This document shows, in pieces, positions 1 to 12,400 of a stretch of DNA of 64,000 nt. The notes under the pieces are model-generated. The model searched no databases. It was not told the origin of the DNA and was given only the letters and a program-made list of their open reading frames with translations. Position 1 is the first letter of the stretch. Every line of letters begins with the position of its first letter. A program made the position numbers and the translations under genes. Origin of the DNA: Omphiscola glabra. Lineage: Eukaryota > Mollusca > Gastropoda > Lymnaeidae. The DNA is taken from assembly GCA_964017045.1 (NCBI GenBank), contig OZ024810.1, forward strand, positions 15,054,704 to 15,118,703. Direction: 5' to 3'.

Positions 1-393
1 GGAATCTGTTTTAAATTGGCGAATTAGGAATAAAAACTTTTCTTTAAAACATAGACCAAACATTGAGTTGGCATGATAATCGAAATGCTAGCTTACAACA
101 ACATTTTCTTTAGCTTTGCAATGGAGTCTCATCCAAAATAAAATTAATAATATAAAAAAAATGAGTGCAATGCCAATGGATGGGTCAGATCGTTTATTAT
201 TCCGACATGAAAAAGCAGTTGGGAAGTTAATAATAATAAAAATCAGTATTCAAAAAAAAATTAAAAATATGTTTTAAAGAAAACAAAAAAGAAGAAACAC
301 TTTTGATTAAATAATAATTGATGAAACGTGCACTCTTTGTATGCGCCCTTTAAATTCTTATTTAGAAAAAGAAGCCGAATGCCTTCATACGAT

Positions 394-1690
394 TTATAAT
401 TAACACCTATCCCTATTTTTTTTAGTCATGCTTTTACGGTAAGCTATAATTTGAAAACAGATTGCGCATGTTTAGTACGTGACTAAGGGTCGGTTCACAC
501 GGTCAAATTTTCTTTCAAGCATTTGATGCAATTCGTGTATGAAGCCTTGTCACAACTTTCAAATTACTATTTGATCCAATTCCCCCAAAAAGAAACCACG
601 CACAAAATAGTACGTTCATAGTTGTGACAAGGCTTCATAAACGAATTGCATCAAATGCTTGACGCGAAATTTGACCGTGTGAACCGACCCTAACTCTTAT
701 CAAAATTGTAGGACTTTATAGTTATGTAAATGTATTACAATACCACGTCATTAAAGTCTTTAAACTTGTGAAGTTGCAAAAAATAAATAAATAAAAATAG
801 CGATATATGCGAACAACAGGAAAGTAAGACTGGAATGGTCAGTGCGATTTTTATAACCGAATGCTATAACTTGATTAGCCTTAAATATATGGATCATCAA
901 GTATATCGAGCCTAGCGATATTTTATAAATATCCACTAATTGTAATCGGTTAAAGGCACCAGTTACCATTTAAACATATTTTTTAAAAAAATTGTACACA
1001 TTGTGCTCGGGGGTGGGGGGTAGTGTCCCCCCACACCCGGAGAGATAGCTGAAAGAAACACTGTTGCTTATAATAACAACATTTTTTAAAGCATAATGCC
1101 ATTATTCAATTTGTAATTAACACCATCCCCTTGTTTAAAAGGTATGCTTTTATTATAAAATATAAGTTTAAAACATGAAATGAAAAGATTGCTCACGTTT
1201 GACACGTATTGAGAACTCTATTAAAATTATTGACGTTCAAATTGAAACCAAAGTAGTTTAATACAGTTTTATTGAAGACTTTAAAGTTGTGCGTTTGCAA
1301 TACATTGCTTTTTTTTTTTTTTGAATTACAGATACATGCGAACGGTATGTAATACTTCGGCTCATAATCGGCACATTTTCGAAACATTGATATATTTATA
1401 ATCGAATAATGTAAGCTTCTAAGAAGACAAGCCTTAAAAATACGGAGAAATCAAATATATCGAGCGTATCGATATTTCATAGATTCCACTAATTTTAATC
1501 GTTTCATGACACCAGCTAGTAAGTCTTTTTAAAATTGTTTTAAAAATGACAATTTGGTAGTTTTTTTTATAAAATATATTTTATTTTATTTTTGTATTTA
1601 TTTTTGCTCCGGGGGGTCACTTGACTTTCCACGAAGGCAATGCCCCCAACCCCTCCCTCACTCGCCGGAAATATAACTGAAAGAAACCCT
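394..1690. repeat. Tandem duplication of a ~650-bp segment
   Basis: Unit 1 (about 394-1060) and unit 2 (about 1100-1690) share taattaacacc, the bacgtatt/acgtgac region, actttaaa-ttgtg, tatatcgagc, gcgatattt/tcgatatttc, ccactaatt-taatcg, ggagagatagctgaaagaaa and g-rich stretches. Unit 1 carries the 487-690 MITE; unit 2 does not. Confidence 0.65.
487..690. mobile_element. PIF/Harbinger-like MITE with long terminal inverted repeats
   Basis: 204 bp. The ends start GGGTCGGTTCACACGG, and the inverted repeats extend for roughly 70 bp with few mismatches, leaving a loop of about 60 bp. It is flanked by TAA on both sides, the 3-bp duplication expected for PIF/Harbinger. A transcript would fold into a long hairpin. 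Confidence 0.8.
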
Positions 1691-2426
1691 GGACCCTGGT
1701 AACACATTTGAAAACATGAAATTGAAAGGGATCTATGGTTGTTACAAAAACACTATGATCTTAGATGCAAAGCAGCGATGTGCTAACAGTTTTTTTTCTT
1801 ACAAATCAAAATTGCTAATTAATGAAAGTACGCTCGCTATTCGATCTTCCTGCCTACAAGGTGTTTCATACAGTAAGTCCTTGTGGTGGAGGCCGTCCAG
1901 CTGATGATTAAAACGTGCTAAAAATAAGTGTACTGGTTAATTTGCCTTTTACGACTCTTACAATACACGAAATTGCCAAAAAAGACACAAAAAACAAACA
2001 AACAAACAATCAAACAGTATCAAATAAGGTGACGTGAAATCAAACTTGGTGACTGACTTCACCTTCTTAACGGTTGATCGAATAAACAAATTTACAAAAA
2101 AGAACAAAAATGAAGTCTAAACGCTGTGTAATGACTGACTTTATTTAGTCGTTCATGTGATCAACGTGTTCGCATGACCTCCATTCGTCGAAGTCAGCAG
2201 TTGTTGTCGTCAAGGAGTTTGTCTAAGCTCTTTCGAGTCACCCTGTTGTGTAACCGAGTCTCAGTTACTTGCATTACCTAATGTTACGGCTGTCTCTAAA
2301 TGTTAGAATACAATTAATTCTCGCTTCAGTTATCTGTGTTATTGTTTTTTTTCTACAGTTACTCTCGTAATGTTACGTTACAAGCTCAACGCTCATACCA
2401 TTGGGCATTTTCACAGATATATTTGC
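1691..2426. other. Downstream flank of gene B, no gene recognised
   Basis: AT-rich sequence without a convincing ORF, structural RNA or named repeat. The short plus-strand ORF at 1716-1904 has no recognisable motif. Confidence 0.5.
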
Positions 2427-2432
2427 TTTATT
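2427..2432 (-). promoter_or_regulatory. Candidate polyadenylation signal for gene B
   Basis: AATAAA on the minus strand, about 870 bases past the gene B stop codon. It is the first perfect hexamer I found downstream; a variant signal nearer the stop remains possible. Confidence 0.3.
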
Positions 2433-3302
2433 GATTGTTCGAAGCACAGGAAATGGTCACAAACACTTACAACATACAGTAATCAGTAACCATGGCAATC
2501 TCGTCACCCGGTCAATGTTTACATCAATGTCTTCAAACAAACCCGGGCGTGTGGGGCTGTGTGAAGACTTATAGTTGGCAAATATTTTTTGGGTCGAAAG
2601 TCTGCCTAATCCCTCAGTGAAACTTTGACTAAAGTCTGCAATCATACCACCAGGGAAATTTTTGTCTAAACTTTATCTAACACCTCTAAAAAACTTTGAC
2701 CAAATTCTGCATAAAGCTTAGATGGCTGTCAAATTCCGTCACGGTGTGCACAGATTCTTGATTAGAACTTAGCTGTATCTAATATGGTGAAAAAACACAG
2801 ACAGCGATATTTTCCATGAACAGAGGACTTAGAAATATATATCTTTCATAAACTATTCATTATTTAAAGACAGATATATTGGATTCAATATTCTCCCACC
2901 CCCCCCCCCCTTTTTTTTTTTAAATTTACGTATTCTAGTTACCTGTCTATATAATTTAAGAGTCAAAGAAACGTTTCATTTATAATTATAACCATTTATA
3001 GTATGACTACTTTGTAATCTTTGTTCGCCAGGCATAGAACAATAAAGCAAATTATCTTAGCACCTCTGCTGGGCAGTCAACAGTCCAGTTGTCTGTTGGT
3101 TGTCCACTCTCGCTTCAACATATCCACGATACACGTTGTAACGATGACTTAAGTTAAGATACACAGTGTCGATGAAAATGGTGCAACAAGGCAATGGTGT
3201 TACGATTGTAAGAATGATACGATACCAGTCGGCATCGATACCAGTCATTGGGCTTACGATACGATACAGTTGACGACAAGCGGATTTCAACGATGTGTCG
3301 TG

Positions 3303-3500
3303 TCACGAGGACAGGTGCACGGAGGAGTGTCGCGGGGTGTCACTGGACGCGGAGTCGAGGTCATCCATTGACGTGGCGAGGAGCAGCATCTGGCCGAGGT
3401 TGTAGCGGGCCTTCATCTGTTTCAGGATGTGTCTGGTCAAATCCAGGAGAAAGTCGATGGGCTGGTCGGGCTTTTTGGCTATCAGGTTAAACATCAGGAA
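3303..3500 (-). CDS. Gene B terminal exon: docking-domain helix 2 and C-terminus
   Basis: The acceptor is a polypyrimidine tract ending ctcctcag at 3501. The exon begins FLMFNLIAKKPDQPIDFLL and ends with TGA at 3303-3305 after a Ser-rich tail. It aligns with gene A's final exon (FLLQSLIINRPDKPIDYL), starting at the same codon after the intron. The basic-Pro-Asp-x-Pro-Ile-Asp turn followed by an aromatic-Leu helix is the RIIa/Dpy-30-like hallmark. The 3' UTR should continue toward 2430. Confidence 0.8.
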   Translation of the reverse strand, partial: FLMFNLIAKKPDQPIDFLLDLTRHILKQMKARYNLGQMLLLATSMDDLDSASSDTPRHSSVHLSS

Positions 3501-5759
3501 CTGAGGAGAGGGAGAGTAAAATAATTTCATTGAAGAGGCCTGTCTAAAGATTTAGACAGAGCCGCGTGAAGGGGGGGGGGCGAATGGGGGGAGGTGTGGG
3601 GGCGCCCGCACCCCCGGTCATAAAGATCAGGTTTCTTATATAATATATCAGTAATTGCTGAAACTGTGGGCGCAAATTTTAGGCGTAGCCCCGGACACAG
3701 CTTTTTCCTTCGTACGGCGCTGGACTAACACATCAAAACTACTAGTATTTTCCTTTGCAATCATATTATATATGTAAAGAATTGTTTACATGGAGAGTTG
3801 ATGGAGGGACTTACTCAAACAAGTAATGAGAACGGGTAAAAAAAAATATATAAAAAATGCGAAAAGGTCAACTTATACACATGAGACTGAGATCAAGAGA
3901 ATAAGATAATGTAAGAAGCGTGCAATATTGTAAGGCGAAAATGAAAATCGAATCATGGCGGATTTTTAAAAAAAAAACATTAGCAGATGCCATCATTAAA
4001 AACATATTGTTTCCTTCTATAAATTAAGTGTTAAAATTTTAACTAGGCTGAAACCAACGGCGCAGCTAAGTTTGGCGCCACCCATGGCGGGAAAAGCTGT
4101 TTAGTCGCCCTTTCCACCAAATACAAATTGTGCAGTTAACCGAAAATTCCGCCCCTCAATATGCACCCTCCGCATTCCAGTGTTTACGCCACTGCTTGAA
4201 ACTTAACGTAATAATAGAAATAAACCCATTACACACGCAACATCATCCTTTTTGCGTCTCACAACTTTTTGCGTCAAATGTTAAACATCAACAAACTATC
4301 AACAGGGCGCAGACAAACTATGGGAACTTTCTTGCGCAGCTGCAGCGACAACAACAGACCTCGATTAGCTCCATGATACCGTAGGAGGACAGGTAAGCAG
4401 AGCCCTCGGTGCGCGTCGAGTACTTGTTCTTGTCTTCCACGGACTGGGCGGGTAACCTCTCAACCCTCGGGAGGTTCAGCTGAAACATGCCAAGCCAAAA
4501 AAAGTGGAAAACGGTTTACTGCTGAGACTCCAGTGGTTCTCAGCCTGTGGGTCGCGACCCCTTTGGGGGTTGCACGACCCTTTCCCAGGGGTGGCCTAAT
4601 ACCATCTGAAAACACATATACTGTATAGTTATGAAATATAACCGAAAATAATTTTGTGGCTGGGGGTCGCCACAAGACGATGAAATATATATGAAAGGAT
4701 CGCGGCCATAAGAAGGTTGAGAACCACTGGTTTAGACACAGTGAGAAAACCGTGCTGGTCACTTGGCGCAGTTTTCTTTGGTTAATATCACACGGTAACA
4801 CAAACTCTATTCGGGGCTTTTCAGCCTCTGCCTGGTCGGAATGCTTGGAGCCAAATTTGTATGTACTATGTCATGTTCAGTAGCATTGGTCATTTCTAAA
4901 AAAAAAAAAATATTTTTTTCACTTACCCGGCACAAAGGGAATGCGGCTGCTTAAACGGATTAACACTTAATCTCAACTTTTCAATGAAATTATAATGAAC
5001 ACTTAAAAACATAAATTAACAAAAGATAACATTATTTTTAAAATAATATTTATAGAAATATCTCGCGAGATTTATACTTGTTCAATACCTAATTGCTTTT
5101 CCTTAATTTTTTTTAAACTTTTGTGCGAATACTTTCAATGATAAGTTCGGGGCACATCAAATAAAAAAAAAACAACGCCACAGTCCTCAAAGATTATCTA
5201 TGATTGTGATTGTTTCCCGAACAGCTCTGCGCAATGAAACAACATCGACGTCGAAACGTAACTCTGGCTACGTCAAAGCCGGTGCTGCCCAAGGTAACCG
5301 GTGGATCATTGCTCACACGCTGCTAGCATTCAAAAGAGGAAGAGAAAAACTTCACGCCATTGAACAGGGGTCATCAAACTTTTTAAAAATGGGGTCGGAT
5401 CTTTGTCAGATACTGTCGGAAGCTGAATCAGTGTACCTCGGGTGCTTGGGAGGGAGGGAGGGGAGGGGGGGCAGGCTATAGTTTGAAAAAAATATGAACG
5501 AGTCCTATGCAAACTGAAAATATAAATTTTGCTATAAAAAAGAAAAACACGGGGGAACAATAAAATATTGAAAATAAAGAAAATTTGTTACAAATAAAAC
5601 CTTATAGTGTTTGAAAGGGAAGTAAGGCTAACGAGATTGCTTGGCGTCTGTTCCCATATTTGTCACCCCTGGCGTGCTGCATAAGGTCCGTGGGTGGTGT
5701 TTTGAGGACTCCTATCATACTAGTAAATACAACTACTGGAGCACCGACACAAGCATGTC

Positions 5760-5815
<56 letters not shown>

Positions 5816-6364
5816 CTTTATTTTTCAACTCTCAAACCTATTATTTTCATCAATAAAATAATATCAATTTAAATTTTGGCGCCCCATAACTAGTCTGGCG
5901 ACAGGGACATCTTGCCCCTTCCTGCCCCCCATCCCCCGCTACGCCTTTGCACTCACTTTAATAAGCTGCGGGATGGTGTCGACGATGTTCGGAAGTTCGG
6001 CGATGTCCCTCGGTCTCCACGGCCGCTTGAAATCCCATCCGGTGAACTGCTCCGGCAATTTGATTCTATTTCTGGCCATGACGAGAGGCAGCGTGAACTT
6101 CCTCTGGGTGTCGAAGGCGTCCGTCATTTCTTGCTTCAGGGCATCCTGGGGCCGAAAGAACCGTGCCCTGTCCATCGCCGTGGTGGTAGATTCTACGTCG
6201 GCCAGCTCGTCGAGAGTGCCCCCTCGCTGGGAATCTCGGGATGTGAACATGTAGTCCAGACCTTCACGTCCGTCAAATCGGTAGAACGCGTCCTGGTGGG
6301 AGAATGTCACAGACACATTTATTGTAAGAACGAAAAAAAAGGGGGGGGGGGATTTTCGTTAAGT

Positions 6365-6418
<54 letters not shown>

Positions 6419-9400
6419 CAAATATTCTGGCTCACGATGAACATTCTGGCTCATATCAGAATATTTGTTTGTCTAAGGTTTCTGATTATGTCAATTCCTT
6501 CACCTGGTCTATTTTATTCCATTTCACAATAACTGTCTCTTTCTCTGATAAGAAAAGGCAACACTGTCCAAAGTTCACTAAGAATACTTTAATCGCGAGG
6601 TTGTATAATTCATAGTATCCCTTTTACATAGCATCAAATGTACAAGAATAGGCAAGAAGTAGATATTCTCAGGCATGTGAATCAAAAATCATCTACCAAA
6701 CAATCAATCCATGTTGAGGGCCACATTCTCACCGACCTCTCAAAACCGAGTTATCTCTCGCAGTCTCAAGATAGTTCACTCTTACGCCCGTGAACGTAAA
6801 AACTGCCCCCCGCTCTGATCAAAAATTAGTTAGCTCCCTTTTTATACCTCTAGCAAACCATTCACCCGTCCGTGACATGACAATCGTTCACTTCGCTCAC
6901 ATACCCCATTTCTCCCAAAATCAAGACGCACACACTACCCTGTTTTCATTACCTTGACAGACACACACACATATATATATATATATAATTTCATGACATA
7001 AGATACAGGTGAAATCTCTAAGCTCTATTAATAGTTTTTGGAAATTTCTTTTTTTAGTGTCCATTTTATTTAAATTTTGTTACATGCATTATTACTGTGA
7101 AAGGCGGTGCCAGACCCAGACAAAGATTTCTTAGGGATTGCGAGATGTAGTGTAACAAGAATTTGGGGCGTCAGACTGGGTCAAATAATATTCGTAAGGT
7201 CGCAGACTATAGAGACGCTTGGGACAGCCTTTTTTTTTAAAAATCTTTACGGCTGTAAATCAAAAATTGGTGCTTAAAACTTAGCAGTTATAATGTCATA
7301 GGTATCCAGCTTTGTGTTTCCAACCCTCTAATTCGGTGGTAGCTGAAGTTAAAAACGTTCAAACCCCCAAATTTGTCTCATACTATAGCTCATATCAACG
7401 TCTGGCTGCAAGATGTACACGTGACTGTAGTCTGATTTTGATCACGAGGCTTGGGTATCGTTGAGATTGAGCATTTAGTTTGACACGAACACTTAAATAA
7501 ATAAAATTTTGAAGTGGTTTCTCAGCGGATAATCCTTATATTTCTTATCATTGCGATTGGCTCAACCTTAAAAGAGATGCTATGAATACAAAAAGATATA
7601 TAAATATATATATATATAGGCTATAATTCAATCACAGATACCGAGTTGTCAAAAGCATACATTTTAAATACCGTCTCAAAAAATCAGTTTCCGAATTAAC
7701 CCGTATCCGATGTCGGATGTCGGGTAAAAAATGCAGATACTGGTGTTTTGTTTTAAATATTTCTAAACTTATATTTTCTTCGAACAGCTTTCGGTGTCGT
7801 ACAATATATGACTGTAACATTAACCTTGACACTCTGCTGCTGCTCACGGGCTTCAGCTAAAGGTGCGTTTTACCATGTAGATACCGCCAGTGTTCATTTT
7901 CTTTGCAGAAAATGTCAATCGGTATAGCGTTAACAGTAAGTAGTTAGTTTTATCTTTATAACATACGACCCAAACCTGATACCTAACGACTCCTGCCATT
8001 CGTGTACCCCAGGCGAAAGTCGCTAATGACACTTTAAAAAAGTTAATTGTATATAACGAACATAAAAATACTTCTTACGCTGTCACGGCTCAGGTCCATA
8101 CTTCTGTACAATGTACTCTTTGATCCTTCTCTCTGTTTCAACATTGAACACAAAAAAGTAAGCATTTGTATTTATGCAAAACAATACGATAGTTCAAACA
8201 TCACCTCACATGTTGTAGCGGTTTTAATTATTGTTTTTTTACGATACTTAGCTTCCAAGATACCATAGCACATCTGAAGACGGTCTGGTAAATTTTCTCC
8301 TGTGAACTTACTCCATGCTGAGCTTATTGAGCCTCAATTGTTGAGATGTACCCGTGTGGTTGTCGTTGGTGATGCGATTCGACACCCCGTGACAACATTG
8401 TATTTGATCTACCACGTACTGATGGCGCCCTCCCCAGAACGCCCCGATAAGTTCTGCTCCTGACCTCAAAGGGAACGGGAGCCTTCGCAGGGAAGAATAC
8501 CGATACATTTTGAAGACGATAATACAATAACATTATGACAACAAGAACAAAAACCGAAGGACCTACTCACACTGTCTATCTCGTCCACATCAATGAACTG
8601 CGTCCCTCGTCGCTCCCTCTGCGTTAACATATGGAATAAAGAGAAAGAACATTATGCACGGGAGGGAAAAAATGCATCGTTTCTCGTCTCATATTTATTG
8701 TATACTTAGATCTTTCGGTATGTATCAGCACCAACACAAGATAGAAAGTCTTTAAAAGAAAACAGCACGTATTTGTCGTTGTCTATCTTCCATTTTTAAA
8801 AGCACGCTTCCTGTTGTCCAAATAACACATTCTGAATGATTAACTTCTCAACAGTAATCATATAATAAATTATTAAGTTTGCTCTATGCGCGGTTCAAAT
8901 ACGAAAACACAGTTTTTGTTACCTAGTGATCAACACAAACATATTCCCTCGCAACGTCCAATCACAAATCACATATTCCTTCGCTACTCTCAATAAACCA
9001 TAACATGTGTCCTCGCCACACTCAATCAACAATCACATTTCCCCCCCCCCCTCCCCCGCCATTATCAATCAAGAATTGCATATTCTATCACATAATCTCT
9101 CGCTACTCCCGAGCAACATTTAGGACATAAGACAGCATTATATTTATTTTTCTTAAAAAGTAAACTTACTTAAATTAGTCGCTATCCGTAAGAACGCGTC
9201 TAATTTGATAACCACATCACAGCGATATGGCCATGCATTACACTTTCAGCTATCTCGGTGAGTCAGTGCCGTGTGTGGCAGTAAGAGTCAGTGTCATGTG
9301 TGGCAGCAGAGAGTTAATGCCGTGTGTGGCCGCAGAAAGTCAGTGCCGTGTGTGGCAGCAGAGAGTCAGTGCCGTGTGTGGCAGCAGAGAGACAGTGCCA

Positions 9401-12400
9401 TGTGTGACAGCAGAGAGCCAGTGCCATGTGTGGCAGCAGAGATTTAGTGCCATGAGTGGCAATCGAGAGCCAACGCAATGTAGTAATGCGTCAACATGCT
9501 TTCAAAGCCTCAGTGAGAGTTTTCAAAAAATTAATGATTGCCGCCGTACCCCAATAACCCCCCCTCCCCCCCCCCCACTTTTCAAGATCACCTGTTTGTT
9601 ATTACGTGAGCATTGTTATTGAGTGAATGAGAAAAACACATAAACACATACTACTACACTGCACACAAACACATTCTACTAACACTAAACACAAACACCT
9701 TCTACTTACACTGTCACGCACAGTTGATATGCTACCAAATATGCTTTTCCTTCCGTCTCTCTGCAACAAAAACATCGAATTAAAAGTGACTATGAAATTG
9801 TTGTCGGGGGAACGAGAATGGCAATAACTCATACTTCTTACGAAAGGCGGTGACTTAATTGCGATACAAAGTTTCAACCAAAAAAAACCACAACATGAAT
9901 ACAAATATTATTAAAGCCATGAGTCCGCCCGAACGTTATTTTTGTGTTGCATTTTTTATAAATCAGTAATGCGAAATGATAAATAGGCCTTACAGATTGA
10001 CTAAATGTCTAAATTGATTTGAACTTGTTTCCTTGGAATCAAACAATCTGGTTAAGATTCTTAGGGGACACACTCTTCACAGAGCAAACGCACCGCTAAT
10101 GCCCCCCCCCCCCGCCCTTTTTTTCCGCAGCCAAATAAATAAATAAACTCTCGTCCCACATGCGCGAAAGCCTGCCAGGCACAAGTAGGACCCAAAAGCC
10201 ACACACCTACACGCCAAAGACAAGTTTCTTCATTTTCGCGACCGAAAGACGATGAATATTTAGTATTCGATTTGCTTGATTACGGGACTGAAATATCCGT
10301 ATTTCCCATTCGAATTTTCTTGCATAGATCAGAAGCCAATCGAGTTTGAGCATCTTATTTTCTTATTTGCCCAAGTTGCCTAGGTTCGGGGTTTGTCTTT
10401 GAGGTGCTCTGGGGGGAGGGATGGGGTGTAGCGGGGTGTCGGTAAGATTTTATGTCTCGACACACTTGACCCCAGAGCCAGCCGGGCAAACATGTAAAGT
10501 ATTATCATCTGTGCAAACTTTGACTAGACTCATTCAAAAGTCTTACGTGATAGACCAGTATTGTATCCAAGTGTGCGAGGCACAGCGCAGTAGATAAGCA
10601 TACGGTTTTACGAAGAAGAGATGAGGACAGATTTAAGGAAAAAAAATAAATACTTACGCTATCCCGCATTGAGCTGTCGTAAAAACTGCTTTTTCTTGTC
10701 CTCTGTTATAATATAATGGGTTTTAAAAAAATTGTATACGTTTATTTTCGTGAATTAGCACTCCTGTTAACATTTGAATGCGGTTTAGAGAAGGTTTTGA
10801 TGCATAAAGAATATCAAAGTGAGTACGGAACGGGGGACTAACAGAGTCACAGGTTTTCTATTTAACCGGAGAAAGACCCAACGACCCACTAGGGGGTCCA
10901 GTCGTCTGTTAGTCTCACCGCTGCTGTAACTGCTATTGTTCGAATAAGGAAAATTCTTTTTAATTTAATTAATAGTCAATTGTATTTTATTTATACTCCT
11001 GGGAAAGTGTGGGTGGTTTTTTTTTGGGGGGGTGGGGGAGAATAAGTGAATGAGGCAAGAGTAGCTTTGAACGCGAAAATCTTATTAACTATCTATTTGT
11101 ATTACAATCTTACGGAAATTTAAAGCGTTCCTAGTCCACAAAAAAGGCTATGCATCGTCCTCCTTCTTTTCCAGTCAGTGGCGTAGCTAGGGTGTTTGGC
11201 ACCCGGGGACAAGATTCATTTTAAAGAACCCTCCTTTCTCTTTTCAACTCTCAAACCCATTATTTTCAATAATAAAACAATATCAAAGCACCTTTTGATC
11301 CTCCCTATCTCGTCTGGCGCCCAGGTACATCTGTCTCTACTGGCCCCTTAGCTACGCCTCTGTTTCCAATGCAATGTCAATCCATCGCACTATTCTACTA
11401 AAAATACCAACCAAATGTTTTTTTTTTAAAACTACCACATAAATCAGAAATAAACTGCCTTAACTTAGCAGCGCAGCCCTCGGAATCTTACTGAAGATAT
11501 GAACACCTAAGCTCTTCCGATAAGCTGTGAGGTGACGTTCCTTAACTGTCACACAATGTATTAATATCTGGAAAGAATCCCAGTTAGGGGTAACTTCTTG
11601 AAATGTTGTTATGTGCGTCCAAATGAACACAACCTTACTGCCATACATACATTACATAGAGAAATTTACTGCCATACATACATTACATAGAGAAATGTTG
11701 TTTGCGATATGGTCTCTTTACTAAAAGAAAGTGAATTCCCAATTATCCCAGAAGTCATGCCATCACCAATACATTTCAAGTTGAAAGCCGAGCACGGTTC
11801 TACCTACCGACCCGCTATCCACGTCGTCCTTTGATTCCCGCGTGGATAACATGTGAACAACGTCTCTCACCTGAAAAAGCACATTTTAGACAGTGTCTAT
11901 ACATTTTTTTTTTTTTTTCAATCAAGAAATAGCAAATTGCTTTATTGATTGCGAATAACACTACTTTAAAAAAAAATTGTCTTTGCTTATCCGTGAACGC
12001 ATTGTAAGAACATATATGCCTGATCGATGCAATGATTGACCAATACAATTTAAACGACTCTATCTGAAGATGAAAAAATTTCACCTTTTCGCAATGCTTC
12101 TAATGCTCACGTTTTTATTTCGATCTTTTTTTTTTTAATTTCAAAAAATTAAAAATCTTGAAAGTTGCATGAAAAATTACCACGTTAATCAGGTTTAACA
12201 AGTTATAAGTAGTATTTATTCTCCCCCCCCCCCCCCCGCCTCAATTTTGTGTCTCGCTTTGACAGTCGCTCCTTTGTTTCCACCCCTTTACCGTTTCGCT
12301 TTCTATCTCCAATAATTTATTCCACTGTCCCTTACCCACCCTCAATCAGCCCACTTTATCCAATCTCTGTGTCAACGCTCATGACTTCAGACCAAAAGTG

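Noticed and set aside
5912..6532. 206-codon plus-strand ORF
   Set aside because: Antisense to exon 5957-6292 and running into an (AT)n tract; the minus strand has proper splice sites and paralogue support.
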